62,805 nucleotides of DNA from Rhodopseudomonas sp. (GCA_016124795.1 WGNB01000040.1:1-62805); one strand, 5' to 3'; numbered from the stretch's first letter, positions 48,539 through 57,528 are shown. Notes: a model not told the origin generated them from the sequence alone. Program-made: numbers and translations.

Positions 48539-48823
48539 ATGAGTGAAGTTGTCCGGAAACCGATCCGGGCCAATAAGGAAGTGTCGCGTATGGCCACGCT
48601 TACCATGCCTAAAAAGGAAGCGGCCGAACCGATCATGGTGAAAGCCGGACAGACGCGCCCCGCCCTTGGCAGATTCAGGCTGCAAGTCGACCGCCAGACC
48701 AAAGCCACCTACGCTTCGATGGACGAAGCCGAGACCGCCGGCAAGGCGATCAAAAAGGCCCATCCGATCGTCCAGGTCTCGGTCTACGACGCCGAACAAA
48801 GCGCCCAGACATTGTTGGACTGA
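48539..48823 (+). CDS. small hypothetical protein, basic
   Basis: A 94-residue soluble protein rich in Lys and Ala (KKEAAEPIMVKAGQTRPALGRFRLQ, then ASMDEAETAGKAIKKAHP). There is no signal peptide or membrane helix. The ATG is preceded by GAAGGGAC; a second ATG at 48590 is possible. No function is assigned. Confidence 0.6.
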   Translation: MSEVVRKPIRANKEVSRMATLTMPKKEAAEPIMVKAGQTRPALGRFRLQVDRQTKATYASMDEAETAGKAIKKAHPIVQVSVYDAEQSAQTLLD

Positions 48824-49181
48824 CGTTCGACATACCTCTTTCTTCCACGTCTTTCGGAAAAGCACCTTTCCGGTTTGTCGTCCGCACGCATCCTGCGAAC
48901 AACGCGGTCGGCTGAAGACATGCGTGAACCGCGCGCCTCGTCAGCCCGCGGTCTGACCGAAATCGGCTGCGATACAAGCGCGGCAGTGCCCCGACATTGA
49001 CCAGATGTGGTTCCACAATTGGCGCGGTGTCCGGTCGCACGAGGCCATACGAAAAGGACATTGGGTTTACAGGGCGGCCCCGGTCGGCTACGGCCCCTGT
49101 GGAATGTCGAAGCGTCAGCCGTCCTGGCGAAGCGCGCTATCTCCGCTAACCGTCAATGGCCGTTGAAACGGCAGGAGCAGC
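48824..49181. other. gene-free stretch before the FabF-type gene
   Basis: About 360 bp. A weak hairpin CGGAAA/TTTCCG lies near 48855-48875, perhaps ending the upstream transcript. No gene, riboswitch or clear promoter is visible. Confidence 0.4.
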
Positions 49182-50447
49182 ATGCGCCGCATCGTCGTTA
49201 CCGGCCTTGGTATCGTTTCGCCTCTCGGCTGCGGCACCGAACTGGTATGGCAGCGATTGCTGGCCGGCCGCTCCGGCATCCGGCGACTGTCCGACAATCT
49301 CGTCCCTGACGTCCCGGCCAAGATCGCCGGTGTTGTTCCGTCGATGGACGACGATCCCGAAGGCGGCTTCGATCCGTTGCGCACCGTCAACATCAAGGAA
49401 CTCAAACGCACCGACCGTTTCATTCAGTTCGCGATGGCCGCCGCCAATGAGGCCATCGAACAAGCCGGATGGACGCCGCGCACCGACCGCGAACGCAACC
49501 GCACCGCCACGATTATCGCGTCAGGCATCGGCGGCTTCGCAACGATGAAACAGGCGGTCACCATGACCGAACAGCGCGGCACCCGAAAGCTGTCGCCGTT
49601 CACGGTGCCATCGTTCCTGGTCAACCTCGCCGCCGGGCAAATTTCGATCCACCACGGCTTTCGCGGGCCGATCGGCGCGCCGGTGACCGCTTGCGCCGCC
49701 AGCTTGCAGGCGATCGGCGACGGCGCGCGCATGATCCGCGCTGGCGAAGCCGATATCGCCTTGTGCGGCGGCGCCGAAAGCTGCATCGAGCGGGTCAGCC
49801 TCGGCAGCTTCGCCGCCGCCCGCGCGCTGTCGACGCATTACAATGACACACCGGAACGCGCGTCGCGGCCGTTCGACATCGACCGCGACGGCTTCGTCAT
49901 GAGCGAGGGCTCCGGCACGGTGGTGATCGAAGCGCTCGATCATGCACTGGCGCGCGGCGCCACGCCGATCGCCGAACTTGTCGGCTACGGCACGACCTCG
50001 GACGCCTTCAGTGTAGCGGCGGCGCCAGCCGATGGCGAAGGCCTGCAACGCTGCATGCGGCAGGCCATCGACGCCGCCGGCATCGCACCCGAACAAGTCG
50101 GTCATATCAATGCTCATGCGACATCGACACCGCTCGGCGACGCCGCCGAATTGACCGCAATTCGCGGCGTCTTCAATGGCGCGCGGGTCGCGATTACATC
50201 GACCAAGTCGGCCACCGGCCATCTGCTGGGGGCCGCCGGCGCGGTCGGCGCAATTTTCACCATTAAAGCGTTGCGTGCCGGCATGTTGCCGCCGACGCTT
50301 AATCTCGAAACACCCGACGAGCCGGCCGCCGGACTCAACCTCGTCGGCCGCCATGCGGTTGCCCAGCCGATCGAATATGCGATGGTCAATGGCTTCGGCT
50401 TCGGCGGCGTCAATGCCTCGCTGCTGCTGAAGCGCTGGGACGCCTGA
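49182..50447 (+). CDS. beta-ketoacyl-ACP synthase II (FabF-like), orphan
   Basis: A 421-residue thiolase-fold condensing enzyme. The active-site cysteine lies in VTACAASL, and the two histidines in NAHATSTPLGD and SATGHLLGAAG. It would extend acyl chains on acyl carrier protein. No acpP, fabG or other fatty-acid gene is nearby, so it may be a paralogue for a special chain (for example very-long lipid A acyl groups) rather than the housekeeping copy. GGCAGGAG precedes the ATG. Confidence 0.87.
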   Translation: MRRIVVTGLGIVSPLGCGTELVWQRLLAGRSGIRRLSDNLVPDVPAKIAGVVPSMDDDPEGGFDPLRTVNIKELKRTDRFIQFAMAAANEAIEQAGWTPRTDRERNRTATIIASGIGGFATMKQAVTMTEQRGTRKLSPFTVPSFLVNLAAGQISIHHGFRGPIGAPVTACAASLQAIGDGARMIRAGEADIALCGGAESCIERVSLGSFAAARALSTHYNDTPERASRPFDIDRDGFVMSEGSGTVVIEALDHALARGATPIAELVGYGTTSDAFSVAAAPADGEGLQRCMRQAIDAAGIAPEQVGHINAHATSTPLGDAAELTAIRGVFNGARVAITSTKSATGHLLGAAGAVGAIFTIKALRAGMLPPTLNLETPDEPAAGLNLVGRHAVAQPIEYAMVNGFGFGGVNASLLLKRWDA

Positions 50448-50461
50448 CGGCGCGCATTCGT

Positions 50462-51304
50462 TTACTCGACGGCCCGCCGGGTGAACGCGGTGAGTATCGC
50501 CGACGCCGAATGCACATGTTCGAAGGCGATCCGGCTCGCCACCACGAACAGCGTCGAGGCCAAAATCAGCCGCAGCGCGCGTTCCGGGATACGGATCGCG
50601 AAATAGCTGCCGATAAAAATGCCCGGTAGCGAGCCGACCAGCAGCGATAACATGATGTGCCAGTCGACCGAGCCCATCATCCAATGACCGAAGCCGGCAA
50701 TCAACGTCAACGGCACCGCATGTGCGATATCGGAGCCGACAATCTTGGCCATCGGCAATTGCGGATAAAGCAGTATCAAGGCGATGACGCCGATCGCACC
50801 GGCGCCGACCGATGAGATCGAAACCAGGGCACCGAGCACCGCGCCGACGAAGACAGTCATCGCGGCCGTACGCCTGACGTCGAGCCCGCCTTGCCGTTTG
50901 ACGACGCGCTCCCGATAAAGCGCGACCAACGGCTGACCGAACACCAGCACGAATGCGGTCGCAAACAGCGCAACGCTCAGCACCAAAGTAATCAGGCTGC
51001 CGGCGGCATCACCGTTGAGATTGAAATGCGACAACAATGCCAGCGTGACAATCGTCGCCGGCACGCTGCCGCTCGCCAGACGGCGCACGACGCGCCAGTC
51101 GATACTGCGGGCATAACCATGCACCAGACTGCCGCCGGTCTTGGTCGCGGCGGCATATAACAAATCGGTACCGACGGCGGTGGCCGGGTGAACGCCAAAC
51201 AGCATGATCAGCAGCGGCGTCATCAAGGCACCGCCGCCAACGCCGGTCATCCCGACCAGCATGCCGACCGCAAGCCCCGACAACGAATAAAGCGGATCGA
51301 TCAT
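50462..51304 (-). CDS. sulfite exporter TauE/SafE family protein
   Basis: A 280-residue membrane protein with about eight helices and the TauE/SafE signature (GLAVGMLVGMTGVGGGALMTPLL). Members export sulfite, sulfoacetate or related anions. The start is taken at ATG 51304 with GAGG 5 nt upstream; a GTG directly before is possible. It is convergent with the FabF-type gene. Confidence 0.88.
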   Translation of the reverse strand: MIDPLYSLSGLAVGMLVGMTGVGGGALMTPLLIMLFGVHPATAVGTDLLYAAATKTGGSLVHGYARSIDWRVVRRLASGSVPATIVTLALLSHFNLNGDAAGSLITLVLSVALFATAFVLVFGQPLVALYRERVVKRQGGLDVRRTAAMTVFVGAVLGALVSISSVGAGAIGVIALILLYPQLPMAKIVGSDIAHAVPLTLIAGFGHWMMGSVDWHIMLSLLVGSLPGIFIGSYFAIRIPERALRLILASTLFVVASRIAFEHVHSASAILTAFTRRAVE

Positions 51305-51668
51305 CACTGCCTCGTCGCAATCCTCCGGCTGGCGGCAATCTAACCATAGTCAGACCGCACGGTCATCGTAGTAAAAAGAACCGGACGACAAGCCACGGCT
51401 TGATAAAGACATTTCGACGAAACATTCGTAATGCCGGCGGCGACGAAACGATTGAAAAAATCCCGGGCCAATTTCGCGACAGTTTTAATTCGATTTTCCG
51501 TCGCGCTGTTCGCCATCGTCTTGCGGTGCGCGGTTGCCACGGAACATCGCGAGCGGTAACTGCGCAGATTGCTTGAACGAGGGCTGCACCGTCGATCAAA
51601 GCGCGCCGGCGACACGGGGCGCACCCTGCACCGTCATCAAACCGCTAGCGCACATCGACGAAAGGGAT
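51305..51668. other. gene-free stretch between TauE/SafE and tRNA-Gly
   Basis: About 360 bp. Short open frames on both strands have no recognisable product. An AT-richer part (51440-51500) may hold the TauE/SafE promoter. Nothing else is visible. Confidence 0.4.
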
Positions 51669-51742
51669 TGGAGCGGGCGAAGGGAATCGAACCCTCGTAT
51701 GCAGCTTGGGAAGCTGCCGTTCTACCATTGAACTACGCCCGC
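51669..51742 (-). tRNA. tRNA-Gly (anticodon CCC)
   Basis: On the minus strand a 74-nt cloverleaf is visible: acceptor GCGGGCG/CGCCCGC, D-arm GTTC...GAAC, anticodon arm GCAGC-TTCCCAA-GCTGC with anticodon CCC, T-arm with GGTTCGATTC, discriminator T and an encoded CCA (51671-51669). The gene is complete. Confidence 0.95.
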
Positions 51743-51781
51743 GCGCGCCGACCATAGCCAAAATCGGGGGCCAACAGCAAG

Positions 51782-52894
51782 CTAAGCTTTGAAGTGCTTG
51801 GAGAGCTTCAGCGTCTGGGCCTGATAGTTGGAGCCGATGCCGGTGCCATAAAGCTGCTTCGGCATCGCCAGCATCCGCTCATAAACCAGCCGGCCGACGA
51901 TCTGGCCATGTTCGAGGATGAACGGCACCTCGCGCGAACGTACTTCCAGCACCGCGCGCGAGCCCCGGCCGCCGGAGCCGGCATAGCCGAAACCGGGATC
52001 GAAAAAGCCGGCATAGTGAACGCGGAATTCGCCGACCAGCGGGTCGAACGGCACCATCTCGGCGGCGTAACCGGGCGGCACCTGCACCGCTTCCTTGGAC
52101 GCGAGAATATAGAACTCGTTCGGATCGAGGATCAGGCTCTTGTCAGGCCGGGCCTGCATCGGCTCCCAGAAGTCGAGCACGTTATAGCCGCCACGGCGTT
52201 CGACATCGATCAGCCCGGTGTGACGCTTGGCGCGATAGCCGACAATGCCCTTGCCCTCGCCACCCAGCGTGCCGGACAGATCGACGCCGACGGCGATGCC
52301 GTCGCTCATATCGGCATCTTCGGAATCGACCAGACGTTCGCGGTGATGCAATTCGCGCAAGCCGTGGGCGTCAAGCTGGGCGTGACCATGACGGAAGCGG
52401 ATCTGGCTCAGGCGCGAGCCTTCGCGCACCAGCACGGGAAATGTGCGCGGCGAAATCTCGGCATAAAGCGGACCATGATAGCCCGGCTCGATCCGGTCGA
52501 AGCCGCGCATCTCGTCGGCGATCACGCGGGTGAAAACGTCGAGCCGTCCGGTCGAGCTTTTCGGATTGGCAGCCGCCGCGATGTGATCGGGCAAGGCCAG
52601 GCTTTCCAGCAACGGTACGATATAGACGCAGCCGGTCTCCAGCACCGCGCCGTCGGTCAGCGGAAATTCATGCAGTTTCAGTTCGTCAATGCGGCGGGCC
52701 ACGGTGGTCGAGCCGGGGAGGAAACTGGCGCGCACCCGATAGGCGATCTCGCCGAGCCGCAGGTCGAGGCTGGCCGGCTGGATCTGGTCCGGCTGAAACG
52801 CGGTCGCCGGCAGGATCCCGCCTTCGGCGGCAAGCTGCTCGATCATGCTGTCGGGCAGAATGCCCTTGTCATCGACGGCGAAGGATAGTGGCAC
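51782..52894 (-). CDS. dcd: 2'-deoxycytidine 5'-triphosphate deaminase, long form
   Basis: A protein of about 370 residues that converts dCTP to dUTP for thymidylate synthesis. It is the long alphaproteobacterial form, about twice the usual Dcd length, with dUTPase-fold segments in each half (QPASLDLRLG, SSTGRLDVFTRV, LIDVERRGGYNVLDFWEP). The start is taken at GTG 52894 (VPLSFAVDDKG) with GAGG upstream; the open frame extends 31 codons further through a repeat region. Confidence 0.88.
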   Translation of the reverse strand: MPLSFAVDDKGILPDSMIEQLAAEGGILPATAFQPDQIQPASLDLRLGEIAYRVRASFLPGSTTVARRIDELKLHEFPLTDGAVLETGCVYIVPLLESLALPDHIAAAANPKSSTGRLDVFTRVIADEMRGFDRIEPGYHGPLYAEISPRTFPVLVREGSRLSQIRFRHGHAQLDAHGLRELHHRERLVDSEDADMSDGIAVGVDLSGTLGGEGKGIVGYRAKRHTGLIDVERRGGYNVLDFWEPMQARPDKSLILDPNEFYILASKEAVQVPPGYAAEMVPFDPLVGEFRVHYAGFFDPGFGYAGSGGRGSRAVLEVRSREVPFILEHGQIVGRLVYERMLAMPKQLYGTGIGSNYQAQTLKLSKHFKA

Positions 52895-52944
52895 GGCGCC
52901 TCGGCTTTTGTCCTGCACCCCGGAACTTGCCCAGACGGCGCGTC

Positions 52945-53037
52945 TCGCGGGATGGCGGGTATTGCAGACCGGGCCGTCGCCCGGCAAGGCCCGGCCCGAA
53001 TTCGCGGCCTCTCGCCTCAGGATGACGGGCCGGGGCG
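52945..53037. repeat. extragenic palindromic repeat upstream of the metZ leader
   Basis: GGGCCG...CGGCCC arms (from 52971) with TCTCGCCTCAGGATGACGGG at the right end. The right end resembles those of the elements at 54488 and 59170 (AGGATGACG, AGGGTGACGG). Confidence 0.45.
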
Positions 53038-53060
53038 CTCGATCTAACCCGATGGACGGC

Positions 53061-53090
53061 TTGACGGGAAGCGCCGCCGCCCGCTACAAA
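53061..53090 (+). promoter_or_regulatory. metZ promoter candidate
   Basis: TTGACG (53061-53066), an 18-nt spacer, then TACAAA (53085-53090). Transcription would begin near 53097, just at the start of the SAM-II aptamer. Confidence 0.55.
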
Positions 53091-53098
53091 CAGCTTAT

Positions 53099-53154
53099 CC
53101 CGTGGTCATTTGAGCCGGCCGGCTTGCAGCCACGTTAAACAAATCGCTAAAAGG
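53099..53154 (+). ncRNA. SAM-II riboswitch (metA/metZ leader)
   Basis: It matches the SAM-II H-type pseudoknot. P1 pairs CGTGG (53101-53105) with CCACG (53130-53134). The loop ATTTG (53108-53112) pairs with CAAAT (53140-53144) to form P2. The conserved GCTAAAAGG (53146-53154) follows. A GC-rich insert (GCCGGCCGGC) sits in the loop between. It binds S-adenosylmethionine. Its 3' end overlaps a potential antiterminator. Confidence 0.92.
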
Positions 53155-53183
53155 CCGGGGCATATGACCTCCAGGACATGTGA

Positions 53184-53218
53184 GCCCGGCCGAGACCTGT
53201 GTCTCCGGCCGGTTTTTT
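53184..53218 (+). terminator. SAM-controlled intrinsic terminator of metZ
   Basis: Stem CCGGCC-GAGAC (53186-53196) and GTCTC-C-GGCCGG (53201-53212) with a CTGT loop and six Ts (53213-53218). A competing antiterminator is possible between GGCCGGG (53153-53159) and CCCGGCC (53185-53191), which shares the terminator's left arm. SAM binding should favour termination. Confidence 0.8.
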
Positions 53219-53275
53219 ATTGGCCGCGTGCGATCGGAAGCCGATCGCGCGCCAACGCCGCGAGGAGGCCCGCCG

Positions 53276-54466
53276 ATGTCCACGTCCAACAACAAGAATT
53301 ACCGCCCCGAAACCCGGCTGGTGCACGCCGGCACGCTGCGCTCGCAGTTCAACGAGATGTCGGAAGCCCTGTTCCTGACCCAGGGCTACAAATACGACAG
53401 CGCCGAGGATTGCGAACAGCGCTTCTCGGGCAAGATTCCGGGCTACGTCTACTCGCGCTATTCCAACCCGACCATGGACATGTTCGAGCAGCGCATGGCC
53501 GCGCTCGAAGGCGCCGAAGCCGCGCGCTCGACGGCGACCGGCATGGCGGCGGTGACCACCGCGCTGATGGGCCTCGTCAAGCAAGGCGATCACGTCGTCG
53601 CCGCCAAGGCGCTGTTCGGATCGTGCCGCTGGGTCATCGAGGACTGGCTGCCGCGCTTCGGCGTGCCGTGCACGCTGGTCGACGGCAAGGACCTCAACGC
53701 CTGGAAGGCCGCCGTCACCCCGAACACCAAAGTGCTGTTCATGGAAACGCCGACCAATCCGACGCTGGAGGTCTATGACATCGCCGCGATCGCCGACATC
53801 GCGCACAATGCCGGGGCCAAGCTGGTCATCGACAACGTCTTCGCGACGCCGCTGTATCAAAGCCCGCTATCGCTCGGCGCCGACGTCGTGGTCTATTCGG
53901 CGACCAAGCACATCGACGGTCAGGGCCGCGTGCTCGGCGGTGTCATTCTCGGCTCCGAGAAGATCATCCTCGACAACTACCATCAGCTGCTGCGCCAGAC
54001 CGGCCCGTCGCTGGCGCCATTCAATGCCTGGATCATGCTGAAGGGTCTTGAAACCCTGGCGGTGCGGGTCGAACGCCAGACCCGGACCGCGTCGGCCGTC
54101 GCCGATGCGCTCGCCGGCCACAAGAAGATCAACCGGCTGATCTATCCCGGCCGCGCCGACCATCCGCAGGCCGATATCGTCAAGAAACAGATGCGCGGCG
54201 GTTCGACCCTGTGTTCGTTCGAGATCAAGGGCGGCAAGGAAGGCGCATTCCGTTTCCTCAACGGCTTGCAACTCATCCTGATCACCAACAATCTCGGCGA
54301 CGCCAAGAGCCTGATCACCCACCCGATGACCACCACGCATCAGCGTCTGACGCCGGAGCAGCGCGCCGAACTCGGCATCGGCGACGGGCTGGTGCGGCTG
54401 TCCTGCGGCCTGGAGCATCAGGACGACATCATCGCGGATCTCATGACCGCGCTCGATCAGGTCTAG
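53276..54466 (+). CDS. metZ: O-succinylhomoserine sulfhydrylase
   Basis: A 396-residue PLP enzyme of the Cys/Met metabolism family. It forms homocysteine directly from activated homoserine and sulfide. The Schiff-base lysine lies in SATKHIDGQ (about residue 212). The ATG at 53276 has GAGGAGG upstream. An earlier in-frame ATG at 53180 is rejected because it lies in the terminator. It is preceded by the SAM-II riboswitch, so expression falls when SAM is plentiful. Confidence 0.95.
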   Translation: MSTSNNKNYRPETRLVHAGTLRSQFNEMSEALFLTQGYKYDSAEDCEQRFSGKIPGYVYSRYSNPTMDMFEQRMAALEGAEAARSTATGMAAVTTALMGLVKQGDHVVAAKALFGSCRWVIEDWLPRFGVPCTLVDGKDLNAWKAAVTPNTKVLFMETPTNPTLEVYDIAAIADIAHNAGAKLVIDNVFATPLYQSPLSLGADVVVYSATKHIDGQGRVLGGVILGSEKIILDNYHQLLRQTGPSLAPFNAWIMLKGLETLAVRVERQTRTASAVADALAGHKKINRLIYPGRADHPQADIVKKQMRGGSTLCSFEIKGGKEGAFRFLNGLQLILITNNLGDAKSLITHPMTTTHQRLTPEQRAELGIGDGLVRLSCGLEHQDDIIADLMTALDQV

Positions 54467-54487
54467 CGTTTCGGACATGAAATGAAC

Positions 54488-54602
54488 CGTCATCCCGTGG
54501 CGCGAGCGTGCACGGCACGCGAGCCTCGCAGGGTGGCGGTTCGCACAGCGACGGCAGCTCATCCGTCGAGGCGCGCCAACTGGCGCGCCCCTTAGGATGA
54601 CG
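54488..54602. repeat. extragenic palindromic repeat
   Basis: Terminal inverted ends CGTCATCC (54488-54495) and GGATGACG (54595-54602) enclose smaller palindromes (GTGC/GCAC, GGCGCGCC-type). It resembles the element at 59170 (GCGCGAGCG, GCGAGCCTCG). It lies between metZ and the convergent SGNH gene. Confidence 0.6.
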
Positions 54603-54632
54603 TTCGGAAGAAGAGTGCTTTGGGCTAAAAGC

Positions 54633-55475
54633 CTATTCCGCGTCGAAGTGCTTGCGCATCACGCGGGCCGACTGGATCGGCCGCTGCGCCGCTTCGGCAA
54701 TCGCCATGCCGAGGCCTTTCGCCATGCAGGCATAGCTCCAGTCGTTCATGTGCAGCCCATCGGCCGCCACGAAAGCCGGGAACGGCATGTGGTCGACTTC
54801 GCTCCAGCGCTTCATCACCGCATAGCGACGAAACAGCGCGACGCCTTCCTGCTTGGCGACGGTCGAGATGAACTCGACCATGTGCGGCGCTTCCGGCTTG
54901 GCGTTGACCTTCGGCGCGTATTGCGGATCGATCAGAACGATATCGGCGCCGGTGGCGCGGATCTTTTCAAGACCGGCGCGGATCGACGCGCCGCGATCGG
55001 TGATCTGGTGATCGCGGATCAGGGCATTGGTGCCGAGCTGCCACAACACCAGATCCGGCTTGTTGGCAATCACCGCCTTGTCGAAGCGCTTGAGCATGTC
55101 GGGAATTTCTTCACCGCCGACGCCGCGATTGATCACGTTGATCGCATGCTTGGGGAAGCGCTGTTTGAGGTCGGCGGCCAGCCGGCTCGGATAGGTCGCC
55201 TGCGCCGAGCTGGCACCGGAACCCGCGGTCGACGACGAGCCGATGGCAACGATGGTAATCTGTTCGTTGGCCGCCAGCTTGTGCGCGATGCGCGACAGCG
55301 GATTGGCCAGCCGCAGCAGATCGAGCGGCGCGTCGCATTTCGTGGCGACCGGCGCAATGGCCGCTTTGGCCTCGCCGGCTTGTGACGGCGCCGCCAGCCC
55401 GATCGGCAAGGCGAAAGCAAAAGCCATAAAGGCGAGCGGCTTGGCCGCCCGATAGACGAGGTCGTGTGCTTGCAC
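54633..55475 (-). CDS. SGNH/GDSL hydrolase-type protein, secreted, catalytic residues intact
   Basis: A 280-residue exported protein (hydrophobic signal about 12-32). SGNH blocks are complete: Ser in GSSS (79-82), Gly in GVGGEE, Asn150 in QLGTN, and Asp239/His242 in DGLH. It may act as an esterase or acyl transferase on a periplasmic glucan. The start is GTG 55475 after GGGGGA; a TTG at 55481 is possible. It is third in the OpgC operon, 20 bp after the second SGNH gene. Confidence 0.82.
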   Translation of the reverse strand: MQAHDLVYRAAKPLAFMAFAFALPIGLAAPSQAGEAKAAIAPVATKCDAPLDLLRLANPLSRIAHKLAANEQITIVAIGSSSTAGSGASSAQATYPSRLAADLKQRFPKHAINVINRGVGGEEIPDMLKRFDKAVIANKPDLVLWQLGTNALIRDHQITDRGASIRAGLEKIRATGADIVLIDPQYAPKVNAKPEAPHMVEFISTVAKQEGVALFRRYAVMKRWSEVDHMPFPAFVAADGLHMNDWSYACMAKGLGMAIAEAAQRPIQSARVMRKHFDAE

Positions 55476-55495
55476 CGTCAAATCCCCCAGCGCCG

Positions 55496-56329
55496 CTAGC
55501 GGCTGCCCTCGGCCTGCGTGTCGCGCGGCGGTTCGGCGGCCGCCTTGGCCGCCTCAATTACCAGCGCGGCCAAAAGCCTACCGATACAGTCATGGACGCG
55601 CTCAGCCATATCAAGTTTCTTGGTCGGGGAATAGAGATCAAATATACCTAGGTCGGCCCAATTCTTCATTAAGTTGAATCGATCGAAAACCGGCACCTCT
55701 TGTTGCATTGCAACCCAACGCAGGTTTTCGACGTAGGTCCCCAGCGCAATCATTGATTCAGTGCGCGGGCTGTATTGCGGATTAATAAATACAACATCGG
55801 CGCCGGCCGACCGGGCGGTATTTATACCCTTGTCGAGCGCGTGGCTGAATTGATCGAGGTCGATCGCCTGCATCGCGTCAACCGTGGCGGTCTGCCAGAT
55901 CACCAGTGCCGGCTTGGTGGCCTCAAGCGATGCCGGCAAGGTCTTAACCATCTCAAAGGCGGTGCGGCGCGACTTGACGTCGGTCGTGACGGTGACCGCG
56001 ACACCCGGCAGCTTGGCGGCCAACGCCCTTTGTAAACAGGCCGGATAGGCGTTCTTGATACCGTTGGGACCCGGCAAGGACGACGAACCGGCGCCCAGGA
56101 CCAGAATGGTCAGGCGCTTGGCGGCAATGGCCCGGGCCACCGCCGGCAACGGGAAATCGACCTCGGTTTGATAACCGCCGGCCTGGCATTCGGCCGGGTG
56201 TTCGGCCTGGGCCGGTCCGACGCCGGCAAGGCCCAAACACACCAGACCGACCAGCGCCACACCGCGTACCCGAAAGCCAGACCACGCCGGCGCCGGCACC
56301 GTCCCTCTCGCGCGCAAACGACCCGTCAT
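55496..56329 (-). CDS. SGNH-fold protein with degenerate active site, secreted
   Basis: A 277-residue exported paralogue of the next gene (signal about 20-42, QAEH). It keeps a serine (GAGSSSL, about residue 83). The block II glycine is replaced (DVKSRR). The block III GTN has become TATV (about 147-150), and no DxxH block V is seen. It is therefore probably not a hydrolase but a binding or scaffold partner. Its ATG overlaps the opgC stop by 4 bp (ATGA). Confidence 0.78.
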   Translation of the reverse strand: MTGRLRARGTVPAPAWSGFRVRGVALVGLVCLGLAGVGPAQAEHPAECQAGGYQTEVDFPLPAVARAIAAKRLTILVLGAGSSSLPGPNGIKNAYPACLQRALAAKLPGVAVTVTTDVKSRRTAFEMVKTLPASLEATKPALVIWQTATVDAMQAIDLDQFSHALDKGINTARSAGADVVFINPQYSPRTESMIALGTYVENLRWVAMQQEVPVFDRFNLMKNWADLGIFDLYSPTKKLDMAERVHDCIGRLLAALVIEAAKAAAEPPRDTQAEGSR

Positions 56330-57528
56330 GCATCGCCCCCCGCAAGACCCGGCTTGATCGCCGACGGTCGCGGTCCCTGCCCAGTCCCGGTTCCAGATCC
56401 GGTGCCCTGTCGCTCGATCCGCTTGTACCACGAAATCATCGCGGCGACGGCTATCATGATGGCTATACCGCTGGCGCTGACGATGACGTGCATGAACACG
56501 CGGTTAGAAACCTCGGTGAACACGAAGTGCCCGGCGAACGATAGAAACACCCCGAGACAAAAGATGCCGAGCGAATGCTGACCGCACAGGATCGCCGGCC
56601 GGGCGAACGGCGATTTCAGCCAAGGCCAGTCGCGCCGGACGTACCACAGGGTCACGACCGCCAGCGACAGGAAGTGCAGAATTCGCAGCACATCGAGATT
56701 GGTCTTGTCGATCGGGTAGATCGCCTCGCCGACGAATTTCGGCACGTAGGCGCCAAGCGCCGGGATGTACCAGGTCAGCGCGATCGCGAAAGCGAAGATC
56801 AGATAGGCCACCGCCAGCCCAAACGTGACCGGCGAATTAACCCAGCGCGACAACCGCTGCGCGCCGCCGAGCGCGCACCACGCGCCGAAGACAAATAACA
56901 ACTGCCACGCGAAGGGGTTGAACACCCAATCGCCTTTCGGCCAGGCCGGCAGGTTCCACCCCAACAGCCAGGACAGGGAATAAATCGAGGCCGAGGCCAA
57001 AAGGCCAAGCGTCGGCGACCGCAATAGCAACCACAGGAACGGCGCGAAGCCGGCAAGCAACACGATATAGAGCGGCAGCACGTCCATGTTGACCGGCTTG
57101 AACTTCAAAAGCAGCGCCTGAACGATGGTGACGTCCGGGTTGCTGAGGAAATTCAGCACGCCCATTTCTTCGCTGTAGAGCGGGTTGTCGAAGGAATGCG
57201 CGACATAGGCGATCTCGGCCAGATAGATCGCGAACAGAAAGACGTGCGCGACGTAAATCTGCCAGGCCCGTTTCAACACGCGCGCGGCGGCGACCAGAAA
57301 ACCGTTCGCGGCCATCGCCCGACCGTAGACGAAGGCGGCGGTATAGCCGGAGATGAAGACGAAGATTTCCGTCGCGTCGGAGAAGCCGTAATTGCGGATC
57401 GTGATCCAGCTCACCGCGTTCGACGGAATATGGTCGAGGAAGATCAGCCACAAGGCGATCCCACGGAAAAGATCAAGCCGGTAATCGCGCTCGACGGGCA
57501 ACTGGGCCATGAATGGCTTTTCTTTCAT
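56326..57528 (-). CDS. opgC: OpgC-type acyltransferase
   Basis: A 400-residue integral membrane protein with about ten helices and the OpgC/acyltransferase-3 start (RDYRLDLFRGIALWLIFLDHIPSN). OpgC adds succinyl groups to osmoregulated periplasmic glucans. It is first gene of the three-gene run with two SGNH-fold proteins. An ATG at 57510 is an alternative start. No opgG/opgH is in the window. Confidence 0.87.
   Translation of the reverse strand: MKEKPFMAQLPVERDYRLDLFRGIALWLIFLDHIPSNAVSWITIRNYGFSDATEIFVFISGYTAAFVYGRAMAANGFLVAAARVLKRAWQIYVAHVFLFAIYLAEIAYVAHSFDNPLYSEEMGVLNFLSNPDVTIVQALLLKFKPVNMDVLPLYIVLLAGFAPFLWLLLRSPTLGLLASASIYSLSWLLGWNLPAWPKGDWVFNPFAWQLLFVFGAWCALGGAQRLSRWVNSPVTFGLAVAYLIFAFAIALTWYIPALGAYVPKFVGEAIYPIDKTNLDVLRILHFLSLAVVTLWYVRRDWPWLKSPFARPAILCGQHSLGIFCLGVFLSFAGHFVFTEVSNRVFMHVIVSASGIAIMIAVAAMISWYKRIERQGTGSGTGTGQGPRPSAIKPGLAGGDA

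Noticed and set aside
48461..48865. 134-codon minus-strand frame
   Set aside because: Antisense to the 48539-48823 gene, with no ribosome site and no domain.
51340..51624. 94-codon minus-strand frame before the tRNA
   Set aside because: Low-quality composition, overlapping alternative frames and no initiation signal.
53180..53275. Earlier in-frame start for metZ
   Set aside because: It lies in the terminator stem of the riboswitch and lacks homology. GAGGAGG and family alignment support 53276.
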